Shown here: positions 24,401 to 37,229 of the stretch, one piece after another | Layout: every line of letters begins with the position of its first letter | Numbering within the stretch: position 1 is the first letter of the stretch | Origin: Trichoderma breve | Taxonomy: Eukaryota; Ascomycota; Sordariomycetes; Hypocreales; Hypocreaceae | NCBI RefSeq assembly: GCF_028502605.1 | Contig: NC_079232.1 | Coordinates: 3,906,001 to 3,970,000 of the forward strand | Reading direction: 5' to 3' | Length of the DNA stretch: 64,000 nt | Program-made: the position numbers and the translations under genes | Notes under the pieces: generated by a model | The model's input: only the letters and a program-made list of their open reading frames with translations | What the model was told of the DNA's origin: nothing | The model's database searches: none

Positions 24401-27400
24401 CGTGTGCGGCCAACTCGTCCAAAGAAATCATCTTTGACTTTGACGTCAAGGAGAACTCCCATGAGATGCAAATTAATGTCAAGAACGACTCTCGCACTAT
24501 ATCTCTGTTGCAGATACCGCCTACCAATGGACGCGTCACACTGAGCCAAGGACAAAACGGGGAAAGCATCTTAAATGTACTCTGCTCTGTGGAAGTAATG
24601 CGTCTCGATGCATCGGCAATATATAACCTTCTCACAGCGCTGAACCGACCCCAGATTTCTACCGCCATTGAGGAGGTGCAGCAGCAAGCCAAGTCCATAC
24701 AGGAACATGTAGAAGACATCTTTGGAACCAGCGAGACGACAGAGACGACAGAGGTCCAAAAGCCAAGCTCGAATCTCGTGTACGCCGTCCACCTTGCTTT
24801 TGCTGGACTGCAAGTTGCCGCCAAGACGTCACTGAAATCTGATACCGAGGCGATTGCCCACGTACTCTTTTCTATGGATAAAGCATATCTACGGGCATCC
24901 AATCGCCATGAAATCCACGGCCCTATTCTCAAGTATCCAGAGGTCCATTTGAACCTCAGACACATTGGATTTGACATTGAAAGGGGCACTGAGGGCAACA
25001 TGAGGTCATGCGGAAACTTTGGTGCTAGTTTTACAGTATCAGCCAGCTCTAGCCCTGGAGATGATGGCAAGGATGAGTGGTCGTTCAACTTTAGAAGCGA
25101 TGACTTTGACGTAAATATGTCACCGGAGACGACCTCTACGGCCGTTGACGTTCTGGGTTACCTCGGAACGAAGATCAAGGACCTGGATACGTCGCGAGAA
25201 TTGGACTACCTGAGGAAACTCAGACAGTCTAAGCCTCGCATCTCCATTAACGATGATGAGGTACTGCCGGAGTATACGGATATCCTCGATTCTATCTTGG
25301 GGTCGGTTGTATATCGCTTCGAACTGCGCAACATCCGGGCTTCCTGGAACGTTGCCGACGAAAGCGGCCACCAGGAAAGTGATGAAGAGGACCTGGTGCT
25401 GTCCATCAGGCTCATTGAATTCGGTACGAGGACCAAGAGGTCCGCGCGACTGGCTATAGAAGACTTTCAGCTGCAGACCGTACCGCCTGGCCAAGACCGG
25501 AATATTAGATCTGTGCACTCTGCGCTTCTTCCGCAAATCATTTTCAACATTGCCTACTTTTCCACCCCAGACGCTCGTCGTCTAGCATTCCAAGCTGTGG
25601 GCGCATCGTTGGATTTGAGATTGACGTCGGCATTTATCGTCCCTGCTGCAAACTTGGTTGAATCAATATCGTTATCAGCAAAGAATGTGCGGCGGGCGTC
25701 AGTGCAGTGGAATACAGAGGCGGCGCAGAACAATAACAATACCGCCACCAGCAAGAAGCCTGCGACTGCACCAAAGACAGAGAATTCACGGAGCATCTTT
25801 GGTAACAAACGACTTGAGAGCTTGCTCGTCGACGCTGATTTTGCAGGTGCTGTTGTCTATGTATCAAGTGCGAAGGGTTCTGCTCGACCCCTACGAAACG
25901 ACCGCCCATCACTGGCAGGGAAATATGGCCAATTCACTACGGATGACACAGGAAGTGGCGCAGTTCTACGCAGTCCTGGGCTTGCGTGGAAAGCAGAATA
26001 TCGGGACAACGGCAAGGATGACCCTGCATTGTCCGGCGAAGTCAAGATCGATGCTTCGAGCAATATTCTTTACCCCTCGGTTGTTCCGCTCATCATGGAT
26101 ATCGTGGCGAGCGTGAAGGAAGTCGTGAGGAAAGACAATGACAACGAACCAGCCCCGAAACCCGAGCCGCCGAAATTGAAGCCTGAGAAGACTGGTGATG
26201 AGGATAACATCCTCACCGCAGATCCCAGTGCGGTATTGGGTCGCGTCAAACTGAATCTGGGCCTACGCATTTGCAGACAGGAATTTTCACTAAGCTGTCA
26301 GCCAATAGCCCGTGTTGCTGCCACGACAAGCTTTGAAAGCGTCTACTTTACGCTCAACACGGTCTCTTCGCAAGAGCACGGTAATTTCTTTGCCATATCT
26401 GGTGTTCTTTATAAGCCACAGGCTTCAGTGCAGCATGTATACTCAAGAGAATCGACTGCAAGTTTCGAAGTCGACACAGTCACCCTTTCATTCATGAATA
26501 GCAAGCACGTCAGCGGCACAAGTGGTGTTTCGGCCATCCTGAGTGTGAGCCCCATGAAGGTCTCCATCAACGCCAAACAAGTGCAAGACTTTTTACTGTT
26601 CCGTGAAATCTGGTATCCAAAGGACATGAGAAGTGCAGACTCCGCAGCACCAGTTCCAAAGCTAGTTACGGAAACATCGCAGGGACACTTGGTTCAGAGA
26701 TATCAGCAGGTGGCTGCTACAGCAGCTTTCCCCTGGACGGCGACTATATCCATCGCGGCCCTTGATGTCAGCGTTGATATGGGGCAGGCGATTGGTAAAT
26801 CCGTCTTTGAGATCAACAACTTCTGGGTATCGTCCAAGAAGACGTCAGACTGGGAGCAAAACCTCTGCCTGGGCTTCGACAAGATTGGTATTGACTGTAC
26901 CGGTCGTCTGAGTGGCTTCATTGCCTTGCGGCACTTCCGACTGCGGACCTCGATTCATTGGCCGAAGCGGGAAGAAGCACTCAATGAAACACCTCTTGTA
27001 CAAGCCTCCATCGCATTCAATGAGCTACGTGTCAAGGCTGCATTTGACTATCAGGCCTTTTTAATTGCAGACATTACCTCGTTGGAGTTTATGATGTACA
27101 ATGTGAGAGAGAGCAGTGATGGGCGAGGAGACCGCCTCGTGGCGATTTTTGATGGCGATGCCGTGCAAGTATTTGGCACAGCGACGTCAGCTGCTCAAGC
27201 CGTCGCTCTCTACCAGGCTGTACAGAAGCTTATGCAGGAGAGGAGAGAGAACTTTGAGTTGTCGCTCAAGGAAATTGAAAAGTTTATGAGACGAAAATCT
27301 TCGGCGGTACGTGCATCGGTCTCGGCTCCGACGAGGGTTCCCAAGCTACCGGAGGACGATACCATGGCCAAGTCACCCATTTCGCTCGACACGGATGTTG

Positions 27401-28167
27401 TCGTCACACTAAAGGCACTTAACCTGGGCGTGTTCCCCAATACGTTTTACGATCACCAGGTGTTCAAGATGGAGGCGCTCAACGCGTACGCACGATTTGC
27501 CGCCAGCATTGAGCAACGACGAGTACACAGCATCCTAAGGATGACTCTGGGACAGCTTCGGATTGGATTGGCAGGGGTTAGGAACATTGAGGCCCCCAAG
27601 ACGCTGAGCGAAATGTCTGTGGAAGATGTGGTGCAGCGGTCTACGGGATCGCGGGGTGGTACAATCCTCAAGGTACCGAGAGTTGAAGCGGCGATGCAGA
27701 CATGGCAAACGCCGAACAGCAACCACATCGACTATCTGTTCAAGAGCGCCTTTGAAGGCAAAGTCGAGGTTGGCTGGAACTATTCCCGCATCAGCTACAT
27801 CCGAGGCATGTGGGCGAAGCACAACAAGTCGCTGGAAGAGACATGGGGTCGGCAGCTGCCCCTGACGGCAGTCAAGATCACGGGTGTGCCGGAAGCTGAA
27901 GAAGGGCAGCGTGAGGGCGGCGAGCAGCAAAAGATTACGGCCGAGGTGAATGTGCCACAGTCCAAGTATGAGTATCTCGCGCTGGAGCCTCCCATCATCG
28001 AAACGCCTCAGCTGAGAGATATGGGAGAGGCTACGCCACCGCTGGAATGGATTGGGCTGCACAGAGATAGGCTGCCGAACTTGACTCATCAGATTGTCAT
28101 TGTGTCGCTGCTGGAGTTGGCGGGAGAGGTGGAAGATGCATATTCGCGGATTTTGGGTTCGTCCTAG
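18495..28167 (+). CDS. CSF1: Csf1, bridge-like lipid transfer protein (BLTP1/Tweek/KIAA1109 family)
   Basis: Csf1 forms a long hydrophobic groove anchored in the ER that carries lipids between membranes at contact sites; in yeast it matters for growth and fermentation in the cold. Exon 1 is 18495-18553, a 58 bp intron (GTGAGT...TATCTAG) follows, and one uninterrupted exon runs 18612-28167: 3204 residues, close to the usual size. After a short leader, one membrane helix (FLIFIILSAILAIFFLLYF, about residues 21-39) precedes IRTWTWHRYRIYLDIQALQV and LLAGRIFFMGL, matching the yeast N-terminal chorein-like region. The C-terminal IETPQLRDMGEATPPLEW block matches the yeast end almost residue for residue. 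A Ser/Arg-rich insert (about residues 1150-1260) looks disordered. An in-frame ATG at 18231 would add 88 residues; I prefer the short start because it gives a short leader before the helix as in yeast. Confidence 0.93.
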
Positions 28168-29858
28168 AGGCGTCGGCGTGAGTCATCTGGGTGAATAGGT
28201 TGAAAGCGAAGGAGTACGGCGTTGTCTCATTTTTGTCTCGGTTTATGCCTTGTTGTTGAATGAATGAGTGTTCGGCGAATGATTTGGTGATGTAAAAATA
28301 AGGCGAAAAAAGGAAGCTTTGCGTAATATACAGTAGCTATAGTGATAATTAATATGAGGCTGATGTTAGTTACTTGTATGTATGAGCATGACTGGAGCTC
28401 AGTGGGAAGCTTCAAAGTTCCCAAATAGAGCTTCTGGGTACGAGATAGAGTGTACCATTCCGGATTGGGCGGTGTGAGCAAAGCGGCCAATCAGAGAGTC
28501 ACGGCTGACAGCATGAGCATGCAGCGCCCCACTTTGCCCCTCCTTTCGAGCCCCTCCATTTTGCTGCGGATCGATTTGTTGCAAAGCAAGTTGTGTGAGA
28601 TTTTTTTTTTCTTGGGCTGGTGATAGAGGAGATATGATGACAAACGCTGGTGGCGAGTTGGAGATGCAGGTGATATGAGGAGCAGTACCAGGCAGTCAGG
28701 TAGAGATACGGGGACCTGAGATGCTGGATGAGAGAAGTAGAAGTACTTTAGGGCTTCATTCAATGGAGAGAACAGCTGAGGAGAGTACTGGTGCTGAGTA
28801 ATAGCGTCAATACATACATAGTAGGTCAACGCTGTAGTATTTTGCTACCACCTGCTGAGAAAATGGGTAATTGTCACGGCAACAGCGTCAATTGACAGCA
28901 GCGGCAGTGCACAATGCGTTGATAAGCCCGTTGGGCCTCCTCTCAGCTTCCGCTTCCAGCCCAGGCCATCGAACGAGACGGGCTTTAGGCCGTATCACCG
29001 TGAGGGCTTCTGCCCTCCACTCTGAGCCTTGGAATTTTTTTCATTTTTTTCCAATTTTGCATCCATGATCCAGTTTCTGATTGACAAGCAGCTCTTACAA
29101 GCCTAGCGGCGCCACTCGCAGCTGTGGCCCTAGCCCTGATGGAGCAGTTCTGGCCTGAGCAATGACGCCCACTCTGGATTTCATCGATGCCCGCTTGTTG
29201 CTGTGCCCACTCAGACACTCCAATCGTGCCATGGCATGTTACCACCTCGTGCCTTCGTCTCCCCACCAGAGGCAAAGAGAAAAAAATTCATCCGTAGTAG
29301 TGACCTTGTACTGGGGACCAGTTTTATTTTATTTAATTCTTTTTTATTTTATTTTATTTTCTCTCTTGCTGCGCACTTGATTGATCCTCTTTTTTTTTTC
29401 CTCTTTTTTCTCGCCGGGTGGATTCATACTCACAGCTGTCCAGTAAAACGCCCGCTAAGCCCAAGCTGCCCGTGCTAGTCATGCCTCACCTAAACCTTAC
29501 GAGTCGCAAGCGCCCATTCTGCTTCTGCTTGCTCGCACCAAATATTTTCCCTCCCCCTTCTTAAATCCCAACCCACCCTCTTCCTCTTTTCCCCATCAAA
29601 CCTGACACTTCTTGCAGAGCAGCAGTGATCGATTCGCTGTTCCTCTCCATCACTCAGGTGTCTTCCCTTGCTATTCGCTCCCTCTAGGCACAAGCTTGTG
29701 CTTACGCAGCAGTAGCAGCATTTAGTTCGCTTGAGCATAAAGCGCGGGGTCAAATTCTTCAACCCCGCTTTGCTCTTTTCTTCCTTTCTTCCCTCCTACA
29801 CACCCAAAAAAACCACATTCAAGTTTTTTTGTAGGCTCCGAGCCTCAATACCGCCAAG
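28168..29858. promoter_or_regulatory. CSF1 3' region and elongation factor 2 promoter
   Basis: 1.7 kb between CSF1 and EF2. The left part is the CSF1 3' region. The right 600 bp is strongly pyrimidine-rich (blocks around 29520-29600 and 29760-29800), a pattern common just upstream of start sites of highly expressed fungal housekeeping genes. Minus-strand open frames at 28227-28829 overlap AT-rich DNA and look non-coding. No RNA gene seen. Confidence 0.6.
29322..29360. repeat. T-rich TTTTA low-complexity tract
   Basis: Imperfect TTTTA units run through this interval, followed by a CTCTCT stretch. It lies in the EF2 promoter region about 500 bp before the start codon and may favour an open chromatin state; this is inference. 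Confidence 0.55.
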
Positions 29859-32754
29859 ATGGTGAAGTAAGTTGATTCTGCTGCATCTGTCCTATTTAGC
29901 CTTGAGCTTCATCATCGTCCCCTTCCCTCTTGCTTCTCGGCAATGGCCTTTGGCTGGCGTGGTGAAGCATCCCCTCTCTGTCCTGTCTGGAGGGGCTCAC
30001 AACACTGCCGCTGCCGGCGAATTTTTTTTTTTCCCAAAATTTTTTTCTGCCCGTTCAACCCACACACACACATACTGCTACTCTCTCGCCGCTATGAGAG
30101 CTTCCCATTGCTTGCTCGGAGTTAAGCACTTGTTAGATCCATGTTGCTGACCGTGGCCTTCACCATGATAGCTTCACAGTCGACGAGATCCGGGCGTTGA
30201 TGGACAAGCCCACCAATGTCCGAAACATGTCCGTCATTGCCCACGTCGATCACGGCAAGTCTACCCTGACCGACTCCCTGTTGGCCAAGGCTGGTATCAT
30301 TTCCACTGCCAAGGCTGGTGAAGCTCGAGCAACAGATACTCGTGCCGACGAGCAGGAGCGTGGTATTACCATCAAGTCCACTGCCATCTCCCTGTACGGT
30401 CAGCTCGAGGATGAGGAGGACATCAAGGACATTGTTGGCCAGAAGACCGACGGCCGTGATTTCTTGATCAACCTGATCGACTCCCCAGGTCACGTTGACT
30501 TCTCATCCGAAGTCACTGCTGCTCTCCGTGTCACTGACGGTGCCCTTGTCGTCGTCGACACCGTCGAGGGTGTCTGCGTCCAGACCGAGACTGTGCTCCG
30601 ACAGGCTCTTGGTGAGCGCATCAAGCCCGTTGTCATCATCAACAAGGTCGACCGTGCTCTTCTCGAGCTTCAGATCTCCAAGGAGGACCTGTACCAGTCC
30701 TTCTCTCGTACCATCGAGTCCGTCAACGTCATCATCTCCACCTACCTCGACAAGACCCTCGGTGACCTCCAGGTCTACCCCTACAAGGGAACCATTGCCT
30801 TCGGTTCCGGTCTTCACGGCTGGGCTTTCACCGTCCGCCAGTTCGCCGTCCGTTACGCCAAGAAGTTTGGTGTTGACAAGAACAAGATGATGGAGCGTCT
30901 CTGGGGTGACAACTACTTCAACCCCCACACCAAGAAGTGGACCAAGTCCGGCACCTATGAGGGTAAGCAGCTCGAGCGTGCCTTCAACCAGTTCATTCTC
31001 GACCCCATCTTCAAGATCTTCGCTGCCGTCATGAACTTCAAGAAGGACGAGATCGCCACCCTGCTCGACAAGCTCCAGCTCAACCTGAGCCCCGAGGACA
31101 AGCAGAAGGAGGGCAAACAGCTGCTCAAGGCCGTCATGCGCACTTTCCTGCCCGCTGCTGACTCCCTGCTGGAGATGATGATCCTCCACCTCCCCTCTCC
31201 CGTCACTGCCCAGCGCTACCGTGTCGAGACCCTCTACGAGGGTCCCATGGACGACGAGGCTGCCATTGGTATCCGTGACTGCGACCCCAAGGGTCCTCTC
31301 ATGCTGTACGTCTCCAAGATGGTTCCCACCTCCGACAAGGGCCGATTCTACGCCTTCGGTCGTGTCTTCTCCGGTGTTGTCCGCTCCGGTCTCAAGGTCC
31401 GCATCCAGGGTCCCAACTACCTGCCTGGCAAGAAGGATGATCTTTTCATCAAGGCCATCCAGCGTACCGTTCTCATGATGGGCGGCAAGGTCGAGCCCAT
31501 TGACGACATGCCTGCCGGTAACATTGTCGGTCTGGTCGGTATCGATCAGTTCCTGCTCAAGTCTGGTACCCTGACCACCAGCGAGACTGCCCACAACCTC
31601 AAGGTCATGAAGTTCTCCGTCTCCCCCGTCGTCCGACGCTCCGTCCAGGTCAAGAACGCCCAGGATCTGCCCAAGCTGGTCGAGGGTCTCAAGCGTCTGT
31701 CCAAGTCCGACCCTTGCGTCCTCATCTCCACCTCCGAGTCCGGTGAGCACGTCGTTGCCGGTGCCGGTGAGCTGCATCTCGAGATTTGCTTGAACGATCT
31801 TGAGAACGACCACGCTGGTGTTCCCCTCATCATCTCCGACCCCGTCGTCCAGTACCGTGAGACCGTCCAGGGCAAGTCCAGCATCACTGCTCTGTCCAAG
31901 TCCCCCAACAAGCACAACCGTCTCTACATGGTTGCTGAGCCCATGGACGAGGAGCTTGCCAACGCCATCGAGGCCGGCAAGGTCGCCCCCCGTGACGATT
32001 TCAAGGCTCGTGCCCGTGTCCTCGCCGACGACTTCGGCTGGGATGTCACCGACGCCCGAAAGATCTGGACCTTCGGTCCCGATGGCACTGGTGCCAACTT
32101 GCTGGTTGACCAGACCAAGGCCGTCCAGTACCTCAACGAAATCAAGGACTCCGTCGTCTCCGGTTTCCAGTGGGCTTCCCGTGAGGGTCCCATTGCTGAG
32201 GAGCCCATGCGTGCTATCCGCTTCAACATCCTTGATGTTACCCTGCACGCTGATGCTATCCACCGTGGTGGTGGTCAGATCATCCCCACTGCTCGTCGTG
32301 TCCTGTACGCCTCTGCTCTGCTGGCTGAGCCTGCTCTGCAGGAGCCTATCTTCTTGGTCGAGATTCAGGTCCCCGAGACTGCCATGGGTGGTGTCTATGG
32401 TGTCCTGACCCGCCGTCGTGGTCACGTCTTCAACGAGGAGCAGCGTCCCGGAACTCCTCTCTTCAACATCAAGGCCTACCTGCCCGTCCTGGAGTCCTTC
32501 GGCTTCAACGCTGATCTGCGTCAAGCCACCTCCGGCCAGGCCTTCCCCCAGTCCGTCTTCTCCCACTACCAGGTCCTGCCCGGTGGCTCTCCTCTCGACC
32601 CCACCTCCAAGGTTGGTGGCATTGTTACCGATATGCGTAAGCGCAAGGGTATCAAGGTTGAGGTTCCCGGCGTTGAGAACGTAAGTCATGATCCAATCTC
32701 ATCTCTCCCACAATATGAGGCTAACGTATCTTCTAGTACTATGACAAGCTGTAA
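29859..32754 (+). CDS. EFT2: Translation elongation factor 2 (eEF2)
   Basis: The GTPase that moves tRNA and mRNA through the ribosome after peptide-bond formation. Three exons: 29859-29866 (only 8 coding bases, ATGGTGAA), 30172-32680 and 32737-32754, giving 844 residues, the fungal standard. The 305 bp first intron splits the Asn codon; the second uses GTAAGT, a GGCTAAC branch and a TTCTAG acceptor, and adds the conserved YYDKL end. Motifs: G1 AHVDHGKST, switch region RGITIKST, G3 DSPGHVDF, G4 NKVD, and [15 protein letters not shown], which carries the histidine modified to diphthamide. Codon choice is strongly C-ending, as for a very highly expressed gene, and this creates a long but spurious antisense frame. 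It stands apart from flanking genes with its own pyrimidine-rich promoter. Confidence 0.97.
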
Positions 32755-33743
32755 ACGGCTCCCTTATTTGCCGATAGAATTACGATTCGTGTCGAAATGG
32801 GCACAATACGTCAGCCAACTGGTAGCAAAAATTAAGGGCCACTACTCGTATCCAAGAGGGCTCGCCGCCCTGCTGATCTGAAAGGTAGATGGACGGTTGC
32901 GGTTGTGTGACGAAAGAAGAAAAAAAATACCACCCCGTCGAAAAAAAAAGGGAATACTCGTTGAGGCCATAATTAAGGGACGCCTCACCTGGCGGCTTTC
33001 ATGCATGTAGTTATGCCGATGGAGTCGGATGAATGAAATTTATGAGAACTTTCAAAAAATAATTGCACGTATCTATGATGTGATTCACGCGTAGACTTAA
33101 CATGTTAATTTCTTGTTACGAACTTGTTTCTCTTGATTTTCTTCCTGTTATTCTCTTTTTGAAGACAACCCACCTATGATCATAGGTTAGCCAGTTTTCC
33201 CCAGGAGAGCTTCATGAGCTACAACAACATTGTAGTGCAACTATATCTGGCTCTGAACAGGACCGTTTAGCAACCAAATAGGAATACAATTTGCTTTAAT
33301 TAAACAGTTTATCCAATCTTCAATGATCTAAATCTTAATCATCATTACCAGCATCAAACTTGAAAAGCTTCTAAACCTTATCAGAAGCTCAACTATTTTA
33401 CCTTTCGATAACTTTTTCTTTGATTGAGCTGAACTGCCGGGCTAAATGCTAAGTCCCCACTTTAAAAGCCACTGAGCAGCACCTTCCCTCGGCCATCGTC
33501 AGGCGCAGCCTTGCCTTGCAACTGTGCCAAATCAGAATTCATCCTTCCAACCTCTTTTTTCCTTCGCCATCAGACGTGAGAGGAAACGAAAAAGAAGAGC
33601 CCTTGGCTCAATTGTCCTTTTCTTTTCTTGCGCACAACGCCGTGTTTATTCCAATTACGATTTTATGATATCCTCCATGATTCATTGATCATTATTTTTC
33701 TGCTTCTTCTCCTTGGTTTCCCTTTTCCCTCTAGAACCGAACG
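32755..33743. other. EF2 3' region and promoter of the RBM26/27-like gene
   Basis: About 1 kb between two genes on the same strand. The left half is AT-rich EF2 downstream sequence; the right 200 bp is T/C-rich, fitting a leader. A CTCTAG just before the next start codon (33730-33735) could be a 5' UTR intron acceptor, but no donor is obvious. Nothing else recognised. Confidence 0.5.
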
Positions 33744-36214
33744 ATGCTGTTCCCGGAGGAAGATGCGCCGCTGCTGAAGACGTGGATTGTCAAGCGCATC
33801 GAAAACACGTTTGTCTGCCCGCAACCGGGGATGCGCGATGCTCCCTCTTGATAGCTATCTTGCTGTTCCAATGCTGACCTCTCCTTTCCTTCTCGTATAG
33901 ATCCGATGCAGATTCTGATGTGCTTGCCGACTATGTCATTGCTTTGCTGAAACACGATGGCGATGCCCAGTCGGTGCGGCAGCTTTGCGAAGCTGAGATT
34001 CCCGACTTTTTGACCGAAGGTTCGTTTGAGACGCGCTGGCGGTGGAGATCTAGTTGTAAATGGGGGAACATGGCATGCTGACTCGTTTATCCTCTTTGGC
34101 TTTCAGATTCAAAGGCTTTCCTCGACGATGTTTTCCAAGCGATCGCGTACAAGTCATATCGACCAGGTGCCCCGCCGCCTCCAAAACCCGCCACCGGTGC
34201 CATTGGCGCTGGAGCTCCTCCTCTTCCTGCGTTTTCGGGCGTACAGAGCAGTGCGCCTCATCAGGGTGGCTCAAGGAAACGAGGGTTTGCAGATGATATG
34301 GAACACGAGGGACCGGCACCGTATGGCAGGGGACACAAACAGGCCCGGCGAGGCTCGAACCATGGGAGGATGGACGACTCAACAATGGGCGGTTACGTGT
34401 CTGTGGACTCTATGCCGGGCATGAAGCACTTTGATCCCAAGAGTGCCCTTGAAACAATCATGCAGATGCAGGCTATGGGACTTCCGTACCCTGGCATGGC
34501 CGAATTCATGGCTCAGATGCCTCCTGTTGGCGGTGGAAGGAACTCGCAGCGGCGGAGAGGGCGTTGTCGAGATTTTGATACCAAGGGATACTGTTCTCGT
34601 GGAAACCAGTGCATGTATGATCATGGGAACACTTCCGTCTATGTTCCCCCCATGTTTTCTGGAATCGAAGGTACGCATCACGAGATTATACTAATTAAGA
34701 ATCGAGACATACCGGATATACAGACTAACACGAGCTTTCCTTTCTAGAATACGATCCCAGCAATGCTGTACTTGGCATGTCAGGCCATGCCGCAAACCCT
34801 TACTCGTTCCCTATGGATATTATGGGCCGTGGTCGAGGTCGTAGCAGTCGTGGTGGCCGCGGAGGTCGCGGAGGGAAGAAAGGGGGTGCGCGAGCCCCCT
34901 TTTCGGCAGAAGGTCCCATTAACGATCGCACTAAGAGCACCATCGTTGTAGAGAACATTCCCGAGGATCATTTCGATGAAAACGAGGTCCGAACGTTCTT
35001 TTCACAATTTGGCGAAGTGGTTGAGGTTTCGATGCAGCCGTACAAGCACCTAGCGATTGTGAAATATGACAAGTGGGCGTCAGCGAATGCAGCATACCGA
35101 TCTCCAAAAGTCATTTTTGACAACCGATTTGTCAAGGTGTTTTGGTACAAGGAAGAGGGTGTCAAGGTGCCATCCTCGGCAGCAGGGAATGGAGATGGTG
35201 TACTCTCTAAGATTGATGGTGATGGATCTGCCGCACCACCAGAAGCTGAGCCCGAGATTGACATGGAAGAATTTCAACGGAAGCAAGAAGAAGCACAAAA
35301 GCAGTACCAGGAGAGAGAAGCTAAGAGAACAGATTTAGAGCGACAACGACAAGAGTTGGAAAAGCAACAGCAAGAGCTACTGGCAAGACACAGAGAAGAA
35401 AGCGAGAGACTAAAAGCGAGGCTAGCAGAGAAGAGTGGCGCGACTGCAGATGCCAAAGCTACGGGGTCTTCATCATCAACGGATATGCTACGTGCTCAGC
35501 TGGCGGCATTAGAGCAGGAAGCCAAGATTCTCGGCATCGACCCGGATGCCGCTGAAGATGGAAGCGGCTACAGCTCACGAGGTCGCGGATTTAGAGGGCG
35601 TGGTGGACGAGGTAGCGATCGAGGCTTTGCACCTCGAGGTCGTGGCTCATTTAGAGGTCAAGCGGGAAGACATGCAGCCTACGCGCAGTACTCATTGGAT
35701 AATCGGCCGAGGAAGTTGGCCGTGACTGGTGTTGATTTTACTCCTGCGGATAAAGATGAGGCTCTTCGACATTTCCTCTTGGTAAGTGACTTTGATGTAC
35801 CCCCCTGATGCAACAGGCTCTTCAGTGACTTGTCTGCGGGACTTGTTCGAAAACACTCTGACTAACTCGTTATACTTGTAGAACCTGGGCGAATTTGAAT
35901 CTGTAGAAACCACCGCCACCGTCACACACGTATCTTTCCAAGATCGTAAAACAGCCGAGAAGTTTTACTATAGCTTGCACGGCAAAGAGCTGCCTGGTGT
36001 TAGCGGCACGCTCGAGCTCTCCTGGATCAACACCCCATTGCCGCCCGTGGGGTCTTCCAAGAAGAATGAGGATGTTGAGGATGGAGATGCCATGGCAGGG
36101 CTGAATGATGAAGAGGGGAATGCAGACGAGGGCTTGCCAGAGGAGCATATGCGGGAGCGACAGGTGGATATGGACTATGAAGTCGGTGAGGAGGAGGGTG
36201 AGTGGGTTGAATGA
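33744..36214 (+). CDS. CCCH zinc-finger and RRM RNA-binding protein, RBM26/RBM27/Rmn1 type
   Basis: Probably a nuclear RNA-surveillance factor: human RBM26/27 and fission yeast Rmn1 work with the exosome-linked MTREC/PAXT machinery. Five exons: 33744-33808, 33901-34019, 34107-34670, 34748-35781 and 35882-36214, 704 residues; joins are in phase although two donors are weak (GTTTGT, GTTCGT). Order of parts: an N-terminal PWI-like helical region (LLKTWIVKRIENTSDADSDV), a CCCH finger (C215, C224, C230, H234), an RGG stretch (about 276-296), an RRM (about 312-387, STIVVENIP and LAIVKYDKW as RNP-like strands), a Glu/Gln/Arg coiled coil (about 425-485), a second RGG block, and a second RRM-like fold (RKLAVTGVDF...ATVTHVSFQD). 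The tail is acidic. This order matches the family. Confidence 0.88.
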
Positions 36215-37229
36215 TGGGGATTGGATGGAGTAGGAAGGGAAGAGAAATAATTTGATAAGTCGGCGCCAACGTGGCATAGATGCGGCACGAGACAGGTATA
36301 TACACACATAACAGATGGATACAAGATCATGGATGTATAGCCATTGGCAGAACTGAGGGAAGAATAAACCTACCAGCCGTAATATATGAGATAGCACAAA
36401 ATATACAAGAAGCTGCCTACAGACTTGTTCTGATCCGCTATACAGAAATACATATATGGGTAAGATATATTTTACCCACGATATCAACACAGAGGTAGAC
36501 AGACGTATTGTATGATGAATAGGTATATACTTGTAGTGTATATACTACATACTTATATAGATGCTCATGTAAGTATGTATGTCCTATCATGCCACTTCAC
36601 CCACAACTTTGTTTTCAGCGACATCCCAGTTTTCTAATGCTTCAGCCTCTCTCTCTCTCTGCATCCTCCACACTCCTCTCCTCTCATGACAGTCTCTCTA
36701 TCTCTACTTCTCATAACCATAAAAAAAAACCAAAAAAATGTCCGCAGGCGGGGGTATCGTTGAGATATATAATATGCAATTCCAAAGTCGAACCGGGGCT
36801 CCAATGCCAATTTTCTGTGCCCAATTTTTTTTTCCTTTTTCTTTTTTTCACATTTCTGTTGTGAAAAAAAAACCAGCAAAATGCCCAAATGGATCGAAAA
36901 CTCGACCATTTAACCCAGATGTCCCGTTGCGCCCGCCGCCCCGGGTTAATAATAAAAACCCCGTTGTTCATGATTTTTTGCTACCGGTGTGGACTTTTTG
37001 TTGAAAAAGACACCGGCTACCGCCTCTGTTGCAAAAAGAAACGCCGCTTTTTGTCGTCTGCGCCGAAATAAAACGAGAAAATAAAATATGAATGTGAAAG
37101 AAAAGAATAAGAAGAAAAAGGAGTGTGATTAAAGCCATGGTTGAGATGAAGAAAGCAATACCCAAAAATGGGGATCGCTTGATCCATAACAAGACTTTTA
37201 CTCCCTTGGAGAAACTATGTCAAGCCGAA
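36215..37229. other. Intergenic, convergent 3' regions
   Basis: 1 kb between the facing stops of the RBM26/27-like gene and MTHFR. It holds repeated TATATAC-like runs near 36400-36560, a CT microsatellite and several A or T tracts. Open frames of 60-90 codons are low-complexity and overlap these tracts; I do not call any. Confidence 0.6.
36647..36660. repeat. (CT)7 microsatellite
   Basis: Seven perfect CT units within a longer pyrimidine-rich stretch in the convergent intergenic region. Could vary in length between strains. Confidence 0.6.

Noticed and set aside
28227..28829. Minus-strand frames downstream of CSF1
   Set aside because: Low-complexity, AT-driven frames without domains; they fit 3' non-coding DNA.
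30503..32689. Minus-strand open frame of 728 codons across EF2
   Set aside because: It is antisense to EF2 and rich in Gly, Leu, Val, Asp and Glu. The extreme C-ending codon bias of EF2 removes stops in this frame; the translation shows no domain.
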